From Sphingomonas caeni (GTDB taxonomy: Bacteria; Pseudomonadota; Alphaproteobacteria; Sphingomonadales; Sphingomonadaceae): a DNA stretch of 64,000 nucleotides. This document shows positions 40,282 to 48,090 of this stretch, piece by piece. Position 1 is the first letter of the stretch. The number at the start of each line of letters is the position of its first letter. The notes below the pieces were generated by a model. The model searched no databases. It saw only the letters and a program-made list of their open reading frames with translations, and was not told the origin of the DNA. The translations under genes were made by a program, and so were the position numbers. The stretch spans positions 1 to 64,000 of the forward strand of contig NZ_JAPDOK010000011.1 of assembly GCF_026013415.1 (NCBI RefSeq). The letters are read 5' to 3'.

Positions 40282-40354
40282 CCTCTGGCTGCAACATTGT
40301 TGCTCGGAGCAGGGCAGGTTTTGCCCTGGACAGTGCGGGGGATCGCGCGGGCCA

Positions 40355-42025
40355 GTGGAAGGATTCTCGCTAAAGAGCCGTGCCATCGCGTTCGCGATGT
40401 GCGCCGGGGCGGTAGCGTTCATCCTGGCGCTCGCCGCCACGTCGCATGGCAGCGTCACCATGGACGGGGCCGCCCGCGCGCTGATCGCCGCGATCGTCTG
40501 CGGCGCGATGTGCTGGGCCTCGGCCGAGCGCACCATCGCCTCGACCGCGGGCGCGATCGACGCCGCCATCGCCCGCCTCAGCCGCGCCGCCAATGGCGAT
40601 CTGGAGAGCGAGATCCCGCTCGAGGTGCACGAATGCGTGCCGCCGCTCGCCGACGCCATGGACGGGCTGTTCCGCCAGCTCCATGCCAATCTGGAGAGCG
40701 TCCAGCGGCTCGCCATGTTCGATTCGGTGACCGGGCTGCCCAATCGCACCAATTTCCGCCGCACCTGTGAGCGGATGCTCGCCGAGTTGCCCCCGGGCGC
40801 CGAGGCGGTCCTCTATTTCATCGATCTCGACCGGTTCAAGCATGTCAACGACACGATGGGTCATGCGACCGGCGACGTGCTGCTCGGCATGGTTGCCAAC
40901 CGCCTGCGCGCGGTCGCGGACCGGTTCGCGGCGGAAGGCGCGGGGCGGCCGCTGATCGGCCGGCTCGCGGGTGACGAGTTCACCATGTTCTTCCCCGAAC
41001 TCAAGAGTTTGCGTGACGCCGAGCGGATCGGGCGCGGGGTGCTCTATGCGCTGTCCGAGCCGTTCGACCTGGCCGATCAGGAAGTGTCGATCGGCGCCTC
41101 GATCGGCATTGCGCTGCGTCCCGAGCATGGTACGACGCTGCACGAGCTGATGCGCGCCGCCGATGCCGCCATGTACCATGCCAAGGCGCAGGGCCGCGGG
41201 CGGACCGAGCATTTCACCGAGGCGCTGGCCAACGAGATCGCCGAGCGCGCCAAGCTGGAGAGCGACCTGCGCGAGGCGATCGACAAGGACGAGTTCACGC
41301 TCGCCTTCCAGCCGCAGGTGCGCGCGCAGGACGGCGCGATCGTCGGGGCCGAGGCGCTGTTGCGCTGGCGGCACCCCGAGGGCGTGCGCCTGCCCGCCAA
41401 CTTCATCCAGCGCGCCGAGGAGACCGGGCTGATCGTCGAGATCGGCGAATGGGTGGTGCAGAATGTCGCCGAGACGATCTCGCGCTGGGGCCGGCTGGGC
41501 ATCCAGCAGCGGCTGGCGGTGAACATCAGTCCGCGCCAGCTCGATCATGCGAGTTTCTTCCGGCGGCTGCGGGAGGCGATGCTGGCGGCCAAGGCGCCGG
41601 CGCGGCTGCTCGAGCTCGAGATCACCGAGACGCTGGCGATGCATTGCTCCGAGGATGTGATCGACGCGATCGCGGCGCTGCGGGCCGACGGGGCGACGAT
41701 CGCGATCGACGATTTCGGGACGGGCTATTCGAACATCGCGCGGCTGCGGCATCTGCCGGTCGACCGCGTCAAGCTCGACCGCAGCCTGATCGAGCATGTC
41801 GCCGAACAGGCCGAGGCCAGGACGATCGCCCAGGCGGTGATCGCGCTGGTGCACGGCCTTGGCTGCGAGGCGGTGGCCGAAGGGATCGAGACCGAGGCGC
41901 AGGCGACCGTGCTGCGCGTGATCGGCTGCGACGTGCTCCAGGGCTATTCGATCGCGGCGCCGATGGACGAGGATGCGTTCCTCGGCTGGGCGCGCGATGA
42001 AGGGCGCGAGCAGGCGGCGGGGTAA
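40355..42025 (+). CDS. membrane GGDEF/EAL cyclic-di-GMP protein
   Basis: 556 aa from the GTG at 40,355. Two membrane spans (AIAFAMCAGAVAFILALAAT and RALIAAIVCGAMCWASAE) are followed by a HAMP-like linker, a GGDEF domain from about residue 125 (FDSVTGLPNRTNFRRTCERM; active site RLAGDEF, Ala in place of the first Gly) and an EAL domain from about residue 305 (GAEALLRWRHPEG, NISPRQL, ELEITETLAM, IDDFGTGYSN, KLDRSLI). The EAL residues for metal binding are present, so phosphodiesterase activity is likely; cyclase activity is less certain. Confidence 0.93.
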   Translation: MEGFSLKSRAIAFAMCAGAVAFILALAATSHGSVTMDGAARALIAAIVCGAMCWASAERTIASTAGAIDAAIARLSRAANGDLESEIPLEVHECVPPLADAMDGLFRQLHANLESVQRLAMFDSVTGLPNRTNFRRTCERMLAELPPGAEAVLYFIDLDRFKHVNDTMGHATGDVLLGMVANRLRAVADRFAAEGAGRPLIGRLAGDEFTMFFPELKSLRDAERIGRGVLYALSEPFDLADQEVSIGASIGIALRPEHGTTLHELMRAADAAMYHAKAQGRGRTEHFTEALANEIAERAKLESDLREAIDKDEFTLAFQPQVRAQDGAIVGAEALLRWRHPEGVRLPANFIQRAEETGLIVEIGEWVVQNVAETISRWGRLGIQQRLAVNISPRQLDHASFFRRLREAMLAAKAPARLLELEITETLAMHCSEDVIDAIAALRADGATIAIDDFGTGYSNIARLRHLPVDRVKLDRSLIEHVAEQAEARTIAQAVIALVHGLGCEAVAEGIETEAQATVLRVIGCDVLQGYSIAAPMDEDAFLGWARDEGREQAAG

Positions 42026-42058
42026 GCCTCCGGTCCGACCGGCTGCGGGCGTGATCGA

Positions 42059-42643
42059 TCAGTGCGGGCCGGTGGTATTCGCCTCACGTAATGTGCCGGT
42101 CCATTCTTCGGCGAACAGCGCGCTCCAATCGGCAAGAACGCGGTAGAATGCGTCTCCCTCGATCCATGCTTCCCGGAGGGAGTTGATGGCATCGGTGCGG
42201 CAATCCAGATTTCGGAATGCGAGCAGGCGGACACGGTCTTCGACGTCGAATTGCAGGATATGCGATCCGTCATCAAATGCCTCGTCGCCATCCGGCGCCC
42301 ATATCAGGCGGTTGCCGTAAATCGCGTCGGTGAACTCGGATGACGTCATGCCGAAATAGCTGCTTCGCCCGCTATTCCCGTAGATCGCGTCCAGAACAGC
42401 TTCGGCGACAAGCGGGGCGTCGATGCCCGAAAGGTTCGGCATTCGATGCGTTCCGCGCCCATCGAGACGCCGTTTCACTTCGTCGAACGAACATGCCAGC
42501 ATCGATGCGTCCGGCGTTCTCACGCCGAAGACGCTTCCTCGGATGTGAACGATAAAGAAGCCCAGTGCGCGTTGGGAGGTGTCCGCGATTGCCATCGTGA
42601 TCGCGCTTTCGATCGCGAACGACTCCGGGTCACCGACGATCAC
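42059..42643 (-). CDS. Imm42-like immunity family protein, orphan
   Basis: 194 aa. MIVGDPESFAIESAITMAIA resembles the start of Imm42 immunity proteins (M-I-x-G-D-P-x-x-F-A-I-E). The middle FGMTSSEFTDAIYGNRLIWA and C-terminal FRNLDCRTDAINSLREAWIE are acidic and soluble. No signal peptide is present. Base composition is clearly less GC-rich than in dapE, whose start it overlaps by 4 bases (42,640-42,643), suggesting transfer. No toxin gene lies beside it. Family assignment rests on the N-terminal pattern only. Confidence 0.6.
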   Translation of the reverse strand: MIVGDPESFAIESAITMAIADTSQRALGFFIVHIRGSVFGVRTPDASMLACSFDEVKRRLDGRGTHRMPNLSGIDAPLVAEAVLDAIYGNSGRSSYFGMTSSEFTDAIYGNRLIWAPDGDEAFDDGSHILQFDVEDRVRLLAFRNLDCRTDAINSLREAWIEGDAFYRVLADWSALFAEEWTGTLREANTTGPH

Positions 42644-43755
42644 TCGAAGACCCGCCTCAGCACTTCCTCGTAAACCCCCGTCAATGCCTCGAGATCGGCG
42701 ATCGCGACCGCTTCGTCGAGCTTGTGCATCGTCGCATTGACCAGCCCGAATTCGACCACCGGGCAGAGCTTCGAGAGGAAGCGCGCGTCGGAGGTCCCGC
42801 CCGTCGTGGACAGCTCGGGCCGGATGCCCAGCCGCGCCTCGGCGGCGTCCTGGACGAGCGTCGAGAGCGCGCCGGGCTCGGTGAGGAAGGCCTCGCCATA
42901 GACGGTGCCCTTCACGCTCGCGGCCGGCGCGTGGCGCTGCACGATTTCGGTGATCCGCGCGACCAGATCGGCGCCCTTGTGGCGGTCGTTGAAGCGAATC
43001 GAGAGCCGCGCCGAGGCATGGCCGGGGATGACATTGCTCGCCGGGTTGCCGACGGTCAGGTCGATCGGCTCGATGTTCGAGGGCTGGAACCAGTCGGTGC
43101 CCTGGTCGAGCACGATCGCGTCGATCTCCGCCAGCGCGCCCACGAGGCGCGGGATCGGATTGTCGGCGAGATGGGGATAGGCGACATGGCCCTGCTTGCC
43201 GGGCACGTCGATCCAGATCACCGTCGAGCCCCGGCGCCCGATCTTGATCGTGTCGCCGAGCCGGTTGGCCGAGCTGGGCTCGCCGACGAGGCAGAGATCG
43301 GGGATCAGGCTGCGTTCGCGCATCCGCTCGATCAGCTTTTGGGTGCCGTAGGTGGCGGGACCTTCCTCGTCGCCGGTGATGATCAGGCTGACGGTGCCGT
43401 CGGTCTCGATACGGCCCGCCGCTTCGACGAAAGCCGCGATCGAGCCCTTCATATCGACTGCGCCGCGCCCGTAGAGCAGGTCGCCGCGTATTTCGGGCCC
43501 GAACGGATCGCTAGCCCAGCCCTTGCCGGGGGGCACCACGTCGAGATGGCCGGCAAAGGCGAAGTGCCGCCCGCCGCTGCCGCGCACCGCGAGCAGATTC
43601 TCGACCGGGCCGTCGGGCGCCTCGCCTGCGACGAAGCGCTCGACCGCGAAGCCGAGCGGCAGCAGCGCGGCTTCGAGCACGTCGAACACCTTGCCCGTCG
43701 CTGGGGTGACGCTTTCGGCGGCGATCAGCGCCTTGGTGAGCTCGACGACGTCCAT
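42640..43755 (-). CDS. dapE: succinyl-diaminopimelate desuccinylase
   Basis: 371 aa from the ATG at 43,755 (an earlier ATG at 43,797 is possible). FAGHLDVVPPGKGWASDPFG gives the first zinc ligand, GRGAVDMKGSIAAFVEA the bridging Asp, and LIITGDEEGPATYGTQK the catalytic Glu; SARLSIRFND and TTGGTSDARFL are typical of DapE. It makes LL-diaminopimelate for lysine and peptidoglycan. The Imm42-like gene overlaps its end. Confidence 0.94.
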   Translation of the reverse strand: MDVVELTKALIAAESVTPATGKVFDVLEAALLPLGFAVERFVAGEAPDGPVENLLAVRGSGGRHFAFAGHLDVVPPGKGWASDPFGPEIRGDLLYGRGAVDMKGSIAAFVEAAGRIETDGTVSLIITGDEEGPATYGTQKLIERMRERSLIPDLCLVGEPSSANRLGDTIKIGRRGSTVIWIDVPGKQGHVAYPHLADNPIPRLVGALAEIDAIVLDQGTDWFQPSNIEPIDLTVGNPASNVIPGHASARLSIRFNDRHKGADLVARITEIVQRHAPAASVKGTVYGEAFLTEPGALSTLVQDAAEARLGIRPELSTTGGTSDARFLSKLCPVVEFGLVNATMHKLDEAVAIADLEALTGVYEEVLRRVFE

Positions 43756-43829
43756 CCGCGTTTCATCCCGGGGTTCCCAATCTCCGCGCCCGGCCATAGC
43801 ATGTCCGCTCCCCGCGTCGAGGACGGCCG

Positions 43830-44150
43830 ATGATCGGATTGACGATTGCGATCCTGATGGCGGCCCCTCCGCAGGACGTGGCCGGCCGGTGCCGGTCGAT
43901 CGCGCTGCGGATCGAGCGTACCAGCCGCATCGCCGTTACCAAGCTCGAGACGCATTATGCGTCAGAGCCACAGGCGGCGCGCGACGCTGCATTCCTGCGG
44001 CGCGTGGGGCAGGTACGCACTGCGCAGGTGCTCGCCAGAGCGATCCGCGCCCGCTATCCAGGCAATGCGGCCCGCAACGCCACAGTCGATGCAATGGCAT
44101 GGAACGATGTCGTCGCCGCGGGCGAGGCGTGCCGCGACCGGAGGGACTAG
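43830..44150 (+). CDS. small protein of unknown function
   Basis: 106 aa with a short hydrophobic N-terminus (IGLTIAILMAAPPQDVAG) that could be a signal peptide. The rest is Arg/Ala-rich and helical (RCRSIALRIERTSRIAVTKL, RAIRARYPGNAARNATVDAM), with two cysteines. It ends one base before the cupin gene, so co-transcription is likely. No family is recognised; codon use is like its neighbours, but shadow translation cannot be fully excluded. Confidence 0.5.
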   Translation: MIGLTIAILMAAPPQDVAGRCRSIALRIERTSRIAVTKLETHYASEPQAARDAAFLRRVGQVRTAQVLARAIRARYPGNAARNATVDAMAWNDVVAAGEACRDRRD

Positions 44151-44151
44151 A

Positions 44152-44598
44152 ATGCCCAAGCTCGATCTGTCCGCGATCCCCCAGGTCAACACCACCGGCT
44201 ATCCGCCCGAATATGCCGACAAGGTCCAGGGCCGCTGGTATCGCCGCATGGCGCCCGCGAGCGGGATCACCGATTTCGGCTATAGCCATGTGACGCTCAA
44301 GCCCGGCGCTTGGTCCGCGCAGCGACACTGGCATGACGGCGAGGACGAGTTCGTGGTGATGCTGGCGGGCGAGGCGGTGCTGATCGATAATGACGGCGAG
44401 CACGCGATGCTGCCGGGCGATGTGGCCGCCTTTCCGAAGGGGGACGGCAACGGGCATGTGCTGGTGAACCGCAGCGAGGCGGACTGCGTGTTCATCGCGG
44501 TGGGCAAGCCGAGCGCGACCGACTGCCACTATCCCGATATCGACATGCATTTGTTCGAGGGGGTCGGGTTTCGGCGGAAGGACGGGAGCGAGTTTTGA
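44152..44598 (+). CDS. cupin-domain protein
   Basis: 148 aa. The cupin core is WSAQRHWHDGEDEFVVMLAG (two His and a Glu of motif 1) then DNDGEHAMLPGDVAAFPKGD and NGHVLVNRSEADCVFIAVGK (motif 2 His). The C-terminus CHYPDIDMHLFEGVGFRRKD is typical of a sphingomonad/rhizobial subgroup of unknown substrate. It probably binds a metal ion. It shares one base with the next gene (TGATG). Confidence 0.85.
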   Translation: MPKLDLSAIPQVNTTGYPPEYADKVQGRWYRRMAPASGITDFGYSHVTLKPGAWSAQRHWHDGEDEFVVMLAGEAVLIDNDGEHAMLPGDVAAFPKGDGNGHVLVNRSEADCVFIAVGKPSATDCHYPDIDMHLFEGVGFRRKDGSEF

Positions 44599-45149
44599 TG
44601 CGCGAGGGGATTCTTGCTCTGGTGCTTGTGGCGGGTTCGGGCGGGAGTGCGGTTGCACAGCAGGCCGAGCCCGAGATCTCCGGCCAGTTCCTTTCGCTCA
44701 GCGTGATGCCTTCGCTAACCCACGCCAACATGGTGTTGCACGTGGGGCTGCGCGAGCGTCCGCCGGAAAAGGTCGGCAGGTTGCCGGACGCGTCCCTGAT
44801 CTGGTTCGCGGCTGATTTCTCAGGCGCCGATCCGGGGGATACCAAGCGGCGCTGGACCGATGGGCGTCGCTGCCCGGCGGCCGTGCCGGTCCTGCAACGC
44901 GTTGAAATGCTCTCGGGGCCGAGCCCACGCATTCCACTGGAGGGCGGACGGCCCTGGGGCGGCAGCGTGCTCGATGGCACCTGGTACACGCTCAATGTAC
45001 AGATGGGCGTGCTGGGGGATCAATCGGTCGGGCCGGTCCGCATTGAAAGCAATGTCGGTACCGATCTGGCGCGCTGGGCGCATGACCTGACCCAGGCACT
45101 CAAACCCTGCTGGTCGGACGTGATGCCGATGGGCGTCAGTGTGAAATAG
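44598..45149 (+). CDS. exported protein of unknown function
   Basis: 183 aa from the ATG at 44,598, which overlaps the cupin stop. A signal peptide (ILALVLVAGSGGSAVAQQ) ends near residue 20. The mature part contains two cysteines (RRCPAA, KPCWSD) that might form a disulfide. I recognise no domain. It is convergent with the glutathione-transferase-like gene 3 bases away and coupled to the cupin gene. A periplasmic role is likely. Confidence 0.65.
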   Translation: MREGILALVLVAGSGGSAVAQQAEPEISGQFLSLSVMPSLTHANMVLHVGLRERPPEKVGRLPDASLIWFAADFSGADPGDTKRRWTDGRRCPAAVPVLQRVEMLSGPSPRIPLEGGRPWGGSVLDGTWYTLNVQMGVLGDQSVGPVRIESNVGTDLARWAHDLTQALKPCWSDVMPMGVSVK

Positions 45150-45152
45150 GCG

Positions 45153-45818
45153 TCAGGTGCCCGCAGGCGTCTCGAACTGCTCGATCACCCAATCCTCTTC
45201 CTGCGCGCCGGCGATCCAGTCCTGCATGAAGGGATGCTGGAGCACCGCCTGCATATAGGCCGGGGCGAAGCGGGGGACGGGGAGGGAGTAGGTGACGAGG
45301 CGCGTCACCACCGGCGCGAACATGATGTCCGCCGCGCCGAATTCGCCGAACAGGAAATCGCCCTCGCCGCCATAGCGGGCACGGGCCTGCATCCATAGCT
45401 CCATGAGCCGGGCGAGGTCCTGGAGGACGTCCGCGTCGGGGGTCTTGGGGGGATAGACCTGACGGATGTTCATGCTGTGCTTGCGCCTGAGCGCCGCGAA
45501 GCTGGAGTGCATCTCCGCCGCCATCGACCGCGCCATCGCGCGCGCGGCGGGATCGGTGGGCCAGAATTTCTCGTTGCCGGTCTTGTCGTTCAGATATTCG
45601 ACGATGGCGAGGCTGTCCCACACCACCGCGTCGCCGTCCCACAGGATCGGCACCTTGCCCGAGGAGGGGGCGAACTCGTCGCCCTCGCGGCGCTTGTCCC
45701 ATTCGGCATCGTAGAGGGGGACGACGACTTCCTCGAAGGACAGCCCCGATTGCTTGCAGGCGAGCCAGCCGCGGAGCGACCAGGACGAATAGGCCTTGTT
45801 GCCGATGATGAGCTTCAT
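45153..45818 (-). CDS. glutathione S-transferase family protein
   Basis: 221 aa with the two-domain GST layout: an N-terminal thioredoxin fold (LIIGNKAYSSWSLRGWLACK, with SSW at the glutathione site; GKVPILWDGDAVVWDSLAIV has the cis-Pro and Ser) and a helical C-terminal domain (DFLFGEFGAADIMFAPVVTR). The KAYSSWSLR form is common in bacterial GST-like proteins of unknown substrate. It is convergent with the preceding exported-protein gene. Confidence 0.88.
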   Translation of the reverse strand: MKLIIGNKAYSSWSLRGWLACKQSGLSFEEVVVPLYDAEWDKRREGDEFAPSSGKVPILWDGDAVVWDSLAIVEYLNDKTGNEKFWPTDPAARAMARSMAAEMHSSFAALRRKHSMNIRQVYPPKTPDADVLQDLARLMELWMQARARYGGEGDFLFGEFGAADIMFAPVVTRLVTYSLPVPRFAPAYMQAVLQHPFMQDWIAGAQEEDWVIEQFETPAGT

Positions 45819-45892
45819 GGGCGCGGGGGATAGCGATGGGGGGAGGAAGGGGCAACGGCCTTCCCAAAGCTGGCGTCACCCTGAACTTGTTT

Positions 45893-45919
45893 GGCATTTA
45901 TCCCCTTGCGACATGTAAG
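45893..45919 (+). repeat. left terminal inverted repeat
   Basis: Begins GGCATTTATCCCCTTGCGAC and ends ATGTAAG. The outer half contains the -35 (TTGCGA) of the transposase promoter. Confidence 0.88.
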
Positions 45920-45941
45920 GGTTAGTGCTATACAATATGTA
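45906..45941 (+). promoter_or_regulatory. transposase promoter, leaderless layout
   Basis: TTGCGA (45906-45911), a 17-base spacer, TATACA (45929-45934) and then the ATG at 45,941, seven bases past the -10. Transcription should begin at or next to the start codon; no ribosome site precedes it. Confidence 0.65.
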
Positions 45942-46819
45942 TGAGCACGAAAGCCCCCACGCTTCGCCAGTTTCAGGACCGCTTCCCGACTGAGGAAAGC
46001 TGCCTCGATCACCTGTTTCAGGTTCGGTACGGCTCGAACTTCGATTGCCCGAAGTGCAACCGCCCAGCGAAATACTCGCGGGTGAAGGCCCGGCGCTCGT
46101 ATCAGTGCAACTGGTGCGCGAACCAGCTCTACCCGACTGCCGGGACGCCGTTCGAGCGCACCCGCACCAGCCTGCGCGACTGGTTCTTTGTGATGTTCCA
46201 GTTCTGCGCGAGCCGGAACGGTGTGGCCGCCAAGGAAGTCGAGCGTCAGCTTGGCGTGACCTACAAAACCGCTTGGCGCATGTGCCACGAAATCCGGAAG
46301 TACATGGGCTCGCTCGACAGCGACGATCCCTTGGGCGGCCCCGGCGAAACTGTCGAAGTCGATGAGACGCTGATCGGCGGTTCGGTGTCGGGCATGGGCT
46401 CGGGCTACAAGGGCAACAAGACCTGCGTTGTCGGCATGTTGGAGCGTGGCGGCGAACTCATCACCCGCGTTGCTCCCGCCCGCCACAAGATCGCCATGCA
46501 CGCCCTCATCAACGAGCACGTCCTTCCCGGCACCACGATCAACACCGATGAGTTTGGCGGCTACAAGGACCTGAGCAAGAACGGCTACCGTCACGTCACC
46601 GTGAACCACGCAAACAAGGTCTATGCGACCAAGGCGGGCGCTGGCGTCAACGCGATTGAAGGCTTCTGGGCTCAGCTAAAGCGCGGGATCAACGGCACTC
46701 ACATTCACGTCAGCCCGCAGCACCTTTCGAAGTACCTTGGCGAGTTTGAGTTTCGCTGGAACATGCGTCAGGCCCCGCACCTGATGCTCGACCGCCTGCT
46801 TTACTCTTTCGTGCGGTAG
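45941..46819 (+). CDS. IS1595-family transposase
   Basis: 292 aa. The N-terminal zinc ribbon has CPKC (about residue 33) and CNWC (about residue 52). A helical region with RNGVAAKEVERQLGVTYKTA is the HTH. The ISXO2-like catalytic domain has EVDETLIGG (first Asp), INTDEFGGYKDL (second Asp) and NAIEGFWAQLKRGINGTHIH (third acidic residue, with the family NxxEG). All catalytic residues are present, so it should be active. The ISXO2/IS1595 pattern is clear. Confidence 0.93.
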   Translation: MSTKAPTLRQFQDRFPTEESCLDHLFQVRYGSNFDCPKCNRPAKYSRVKARRSYQCNWCANQLYPTAGTPFERTRTSLRDWFFVMFQFCASRNGVAAKEVERQLGVTYKTAWRMCHEIRKYMGSLDSDDPLGGPGETVEVDETLIGGSVSGMGSGYKGNKTCVVGMLERGGELITRVAPARHKIAMHALINEHVLPGTTINTDEFGGYKDLSKNGYRHVTVNHANKVYATKAGAGVNAIEGFWAQLKRGINGTHIHVSPQHLSKYLGEFEFRWNMRQAPHLMLDRLLYSFVR

Positions 46820-46883
46820 GCGGTTCGCCTGACGCCATCGCCTTCAAGAGGCGGTCAAAGCGGGCGTTAGTATCGTCGGTCAT
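46710..46883 (-). CDS. small antisense protein overlapping transposase 3' end
   Basis: 57 aa: starts MTDDTNARFDRLLKAMASGE and ends RQGTSKGAAG. It is hydrophilic with a helical N-terminal half (FDRLLKAMASGE) that resembles short proteins annotated near IS1595-type transposases. It begins at 46,883 outside the transposase and reads back over its last 110 bases. Coding is uncertain because the second half simply mirrors the transposase gene. Confidence 0.4.
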   Translation of the reverse strand: MTDDTNARFDRLLKAMASGEPPTARKSKAGGRASGAGPDACSSETQTRQGTSKGAAG

Positions 46884-46959
46884 GTCAGGTCCTTAGCATG
46901 GACTCGCCCTGAAATCTCGTGGACAAGATCAGCCGGGGTAAATTCGGGGCGGCAGTCAA

Positions 46960-47868
46960 ATGCCTAAAATCAATTGGCGCGTTATCTGTGCAGTCGTCGG
47001 AGGCCTAGCCGCTTTGGTCGGTGGGATCGGATACGGATTATCTGAGCAATCCCGATATGAGCAAGAAGCCAAGTACTGGAGTGCCGATTACGCCCGCAAG
47101 TCCGCCGACGAGATAGCCCAGTCCTGTCTCATCGGCACCCGCCTCGAACAGGCGAAATGCCTTGAGAACGGTGCCGCAGAACAGCGCCTCAAGACCCGCG
47201 ACAATCAGCGCGAGTATGAGGATCTCGCCGCGCAACGCACGTCCGCCCTGTGGACTAGCATTATGGGCGTCGCCGCCCTGATTGGGATGTTCCTGAGCGC
47301 GGTGGGCGTTGCGCTGGTCTGGACCACTTTCCGGGCGACGCGCGAGGCGAACACCATTGCCCGCGATGCGGTTCAGGGCGAATTGCGGCCATGGATTAGA
47401 TTCACCATCGATGGCTCGCTTTGGGGCCGGATAACGAAGATTGATGGTGGCGGTTACGACGTCGTAACGGACGTGACCTTCAAGAATATCGGCAACAGTC
47501 CGGCGATTGGGCTCTCCTATTGTGCGTCGATTGTCTTCAGCGAATTGAACCGGGAGCATCTGCTGAGCCAGGTTGCGGGATGGTTCGATGTCGATGGAGA
47601 GGATTGGCGCGACAAGACCCTTTTCCAAGGCGATGAATGGGAGCGCAAGGTGGGAGCTATTGTGGTGGAGGAATGCACCACGCGTAGTCCCGTTCTGGTG
47701 ATCGCGGCGAGATACCGATCGCCGTTCAGCGACATTGACCACTTTACCGTGCGCGTTTTCGATATGCGAGACACACACCATCGCACCGATGACGTGGTTC
47801 ACTTCCGTGACGACCTGCGAGCGGTCAAGCTCGCCGACAAGCAGCACTTCGCTGGCACCGCCACCTAG
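46960..47868 (+). CDS. IS passenger: two-span membrane protein, function unknown
   Basis: 302 aa. First span near residues 6-27 (VICAVVGGLAALVGGIGYGL), a periplasmic-looking stretch with two cysteines (QSCLIGTRLEQAKCLE), second span near residues 96-122 (IMGVAALIGMFLSAVGVALV). It continues with TTFRATREANTIARDAV, a signature common in uncharacterised membrane proteins of accessory regions, then a beta-rich soluble domain of about 160 aa (FKNIGNSPAIGLSY, VIAARYRSPFSDID). It is not needed for transposition by homology. Base composition is lower in GC than the chromosome. Confidence 0.75.
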   Translation: MPKINWRVICAVVGGLAALVGGIGYGLSEQSRYEQEAKYWSADYARKSADEIAQSCLIGTRLEQAKCLENGAAEQRLKTRDNQREYEDLAAQRTSALWTSIMGVAALIGMFLSAVGVALVWTTFRATREANTIARDAVQGELRPWIRFTIDGSLWGRITKIDGGGYDVVTDVTFKNIGNSPAIGLSYCASIVFSELNREHLLSQVAGWFDVDGEDWRDKTLFQGDEWERKVGAIVVEECTTRSPVLVIAARYRSPFSDIDHFTVRVFDMRDTHHRTDDVVHFRDDLRAVKLADKQHFAGTAT

Positions 47869-47940
47869 CGCGAGCGCTACAGCAATAATCCAAACCATCT
47901 GTCATTCCTGAACAAGATGGCGCTAAACCCCATATATGGA

Positions 47941-47967
47941 CTTACATGTCCGAAAGGGATAAGCGCC
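47941..47967 (-). repeat. right terminal inverted repeat
   Basis: Complement begins GGCGCTTATCCCTTTCGGAC and ends ATGTAAG, matching the left end at 22 of 27 positions. Confidence 0.88.
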
Positions 47968-48026
47968 AACTTGTTTCAGGGTCCAACCCTCCACGGGCGA
48001 TGTCGTCGCTTGTTGCACGGTGGATG

Positions 48027-48047
48027 CTGAAACAAGTTCAGCATGAC
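48027..48047. repeat. distal arm of the REP-like element interrupted by the IS
   Basis: CTGAAACAAGTTCAGCATGAC is complementary (19 of 21) to GTCACCCTGAACTTGTTT (45,875-45,892) joined to CAG after the IS (47,977). The original palindrome spanned about 90 bases before insertion. Confidence 0.7.
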
Positions 48048-48090
48048 GGAGAAATTTGGAGCACGCTGGTGGGATAAATCCCGAGCGTTG

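Larger units (their letters stand above)
45893..47967 (+). mobile_element. IS1595-family element with passenger gene
   Basis: About 2,075 bases bounded by 27-base imperfect inverted ends (45,893-45,919 and 47,941-47,967, 22 of 27 matching, both ending ACATGTAAG inward) and flanked by AACTTGTTT on both sides (45,884-45,892 and 47,968-47,976). It contains the transposase, a small antisense frame and a membrane-protein passenger. The flanks rejoin into a REP-like sequence, so the insertion appears whole and relatively recent. Because the end bases are ambiguous by one, the duplication may be 8 bases, as usual for the family. Confidence 0.9.

Noticed and set aside
40013..40354. N-terminal extension of the GGDEF/EAL protein
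   Set aside because: The extra frame overlaps the Smr gene, is Arg/Ser-rich and has no domain; the GTG at 40,355 is followed by a membrane span.
47038..47898. 286-aa leftward frame over the IS passenger
   Set aside because: Antisense shadow; the rightward frame has two clear membrane spans and a starting ATG.
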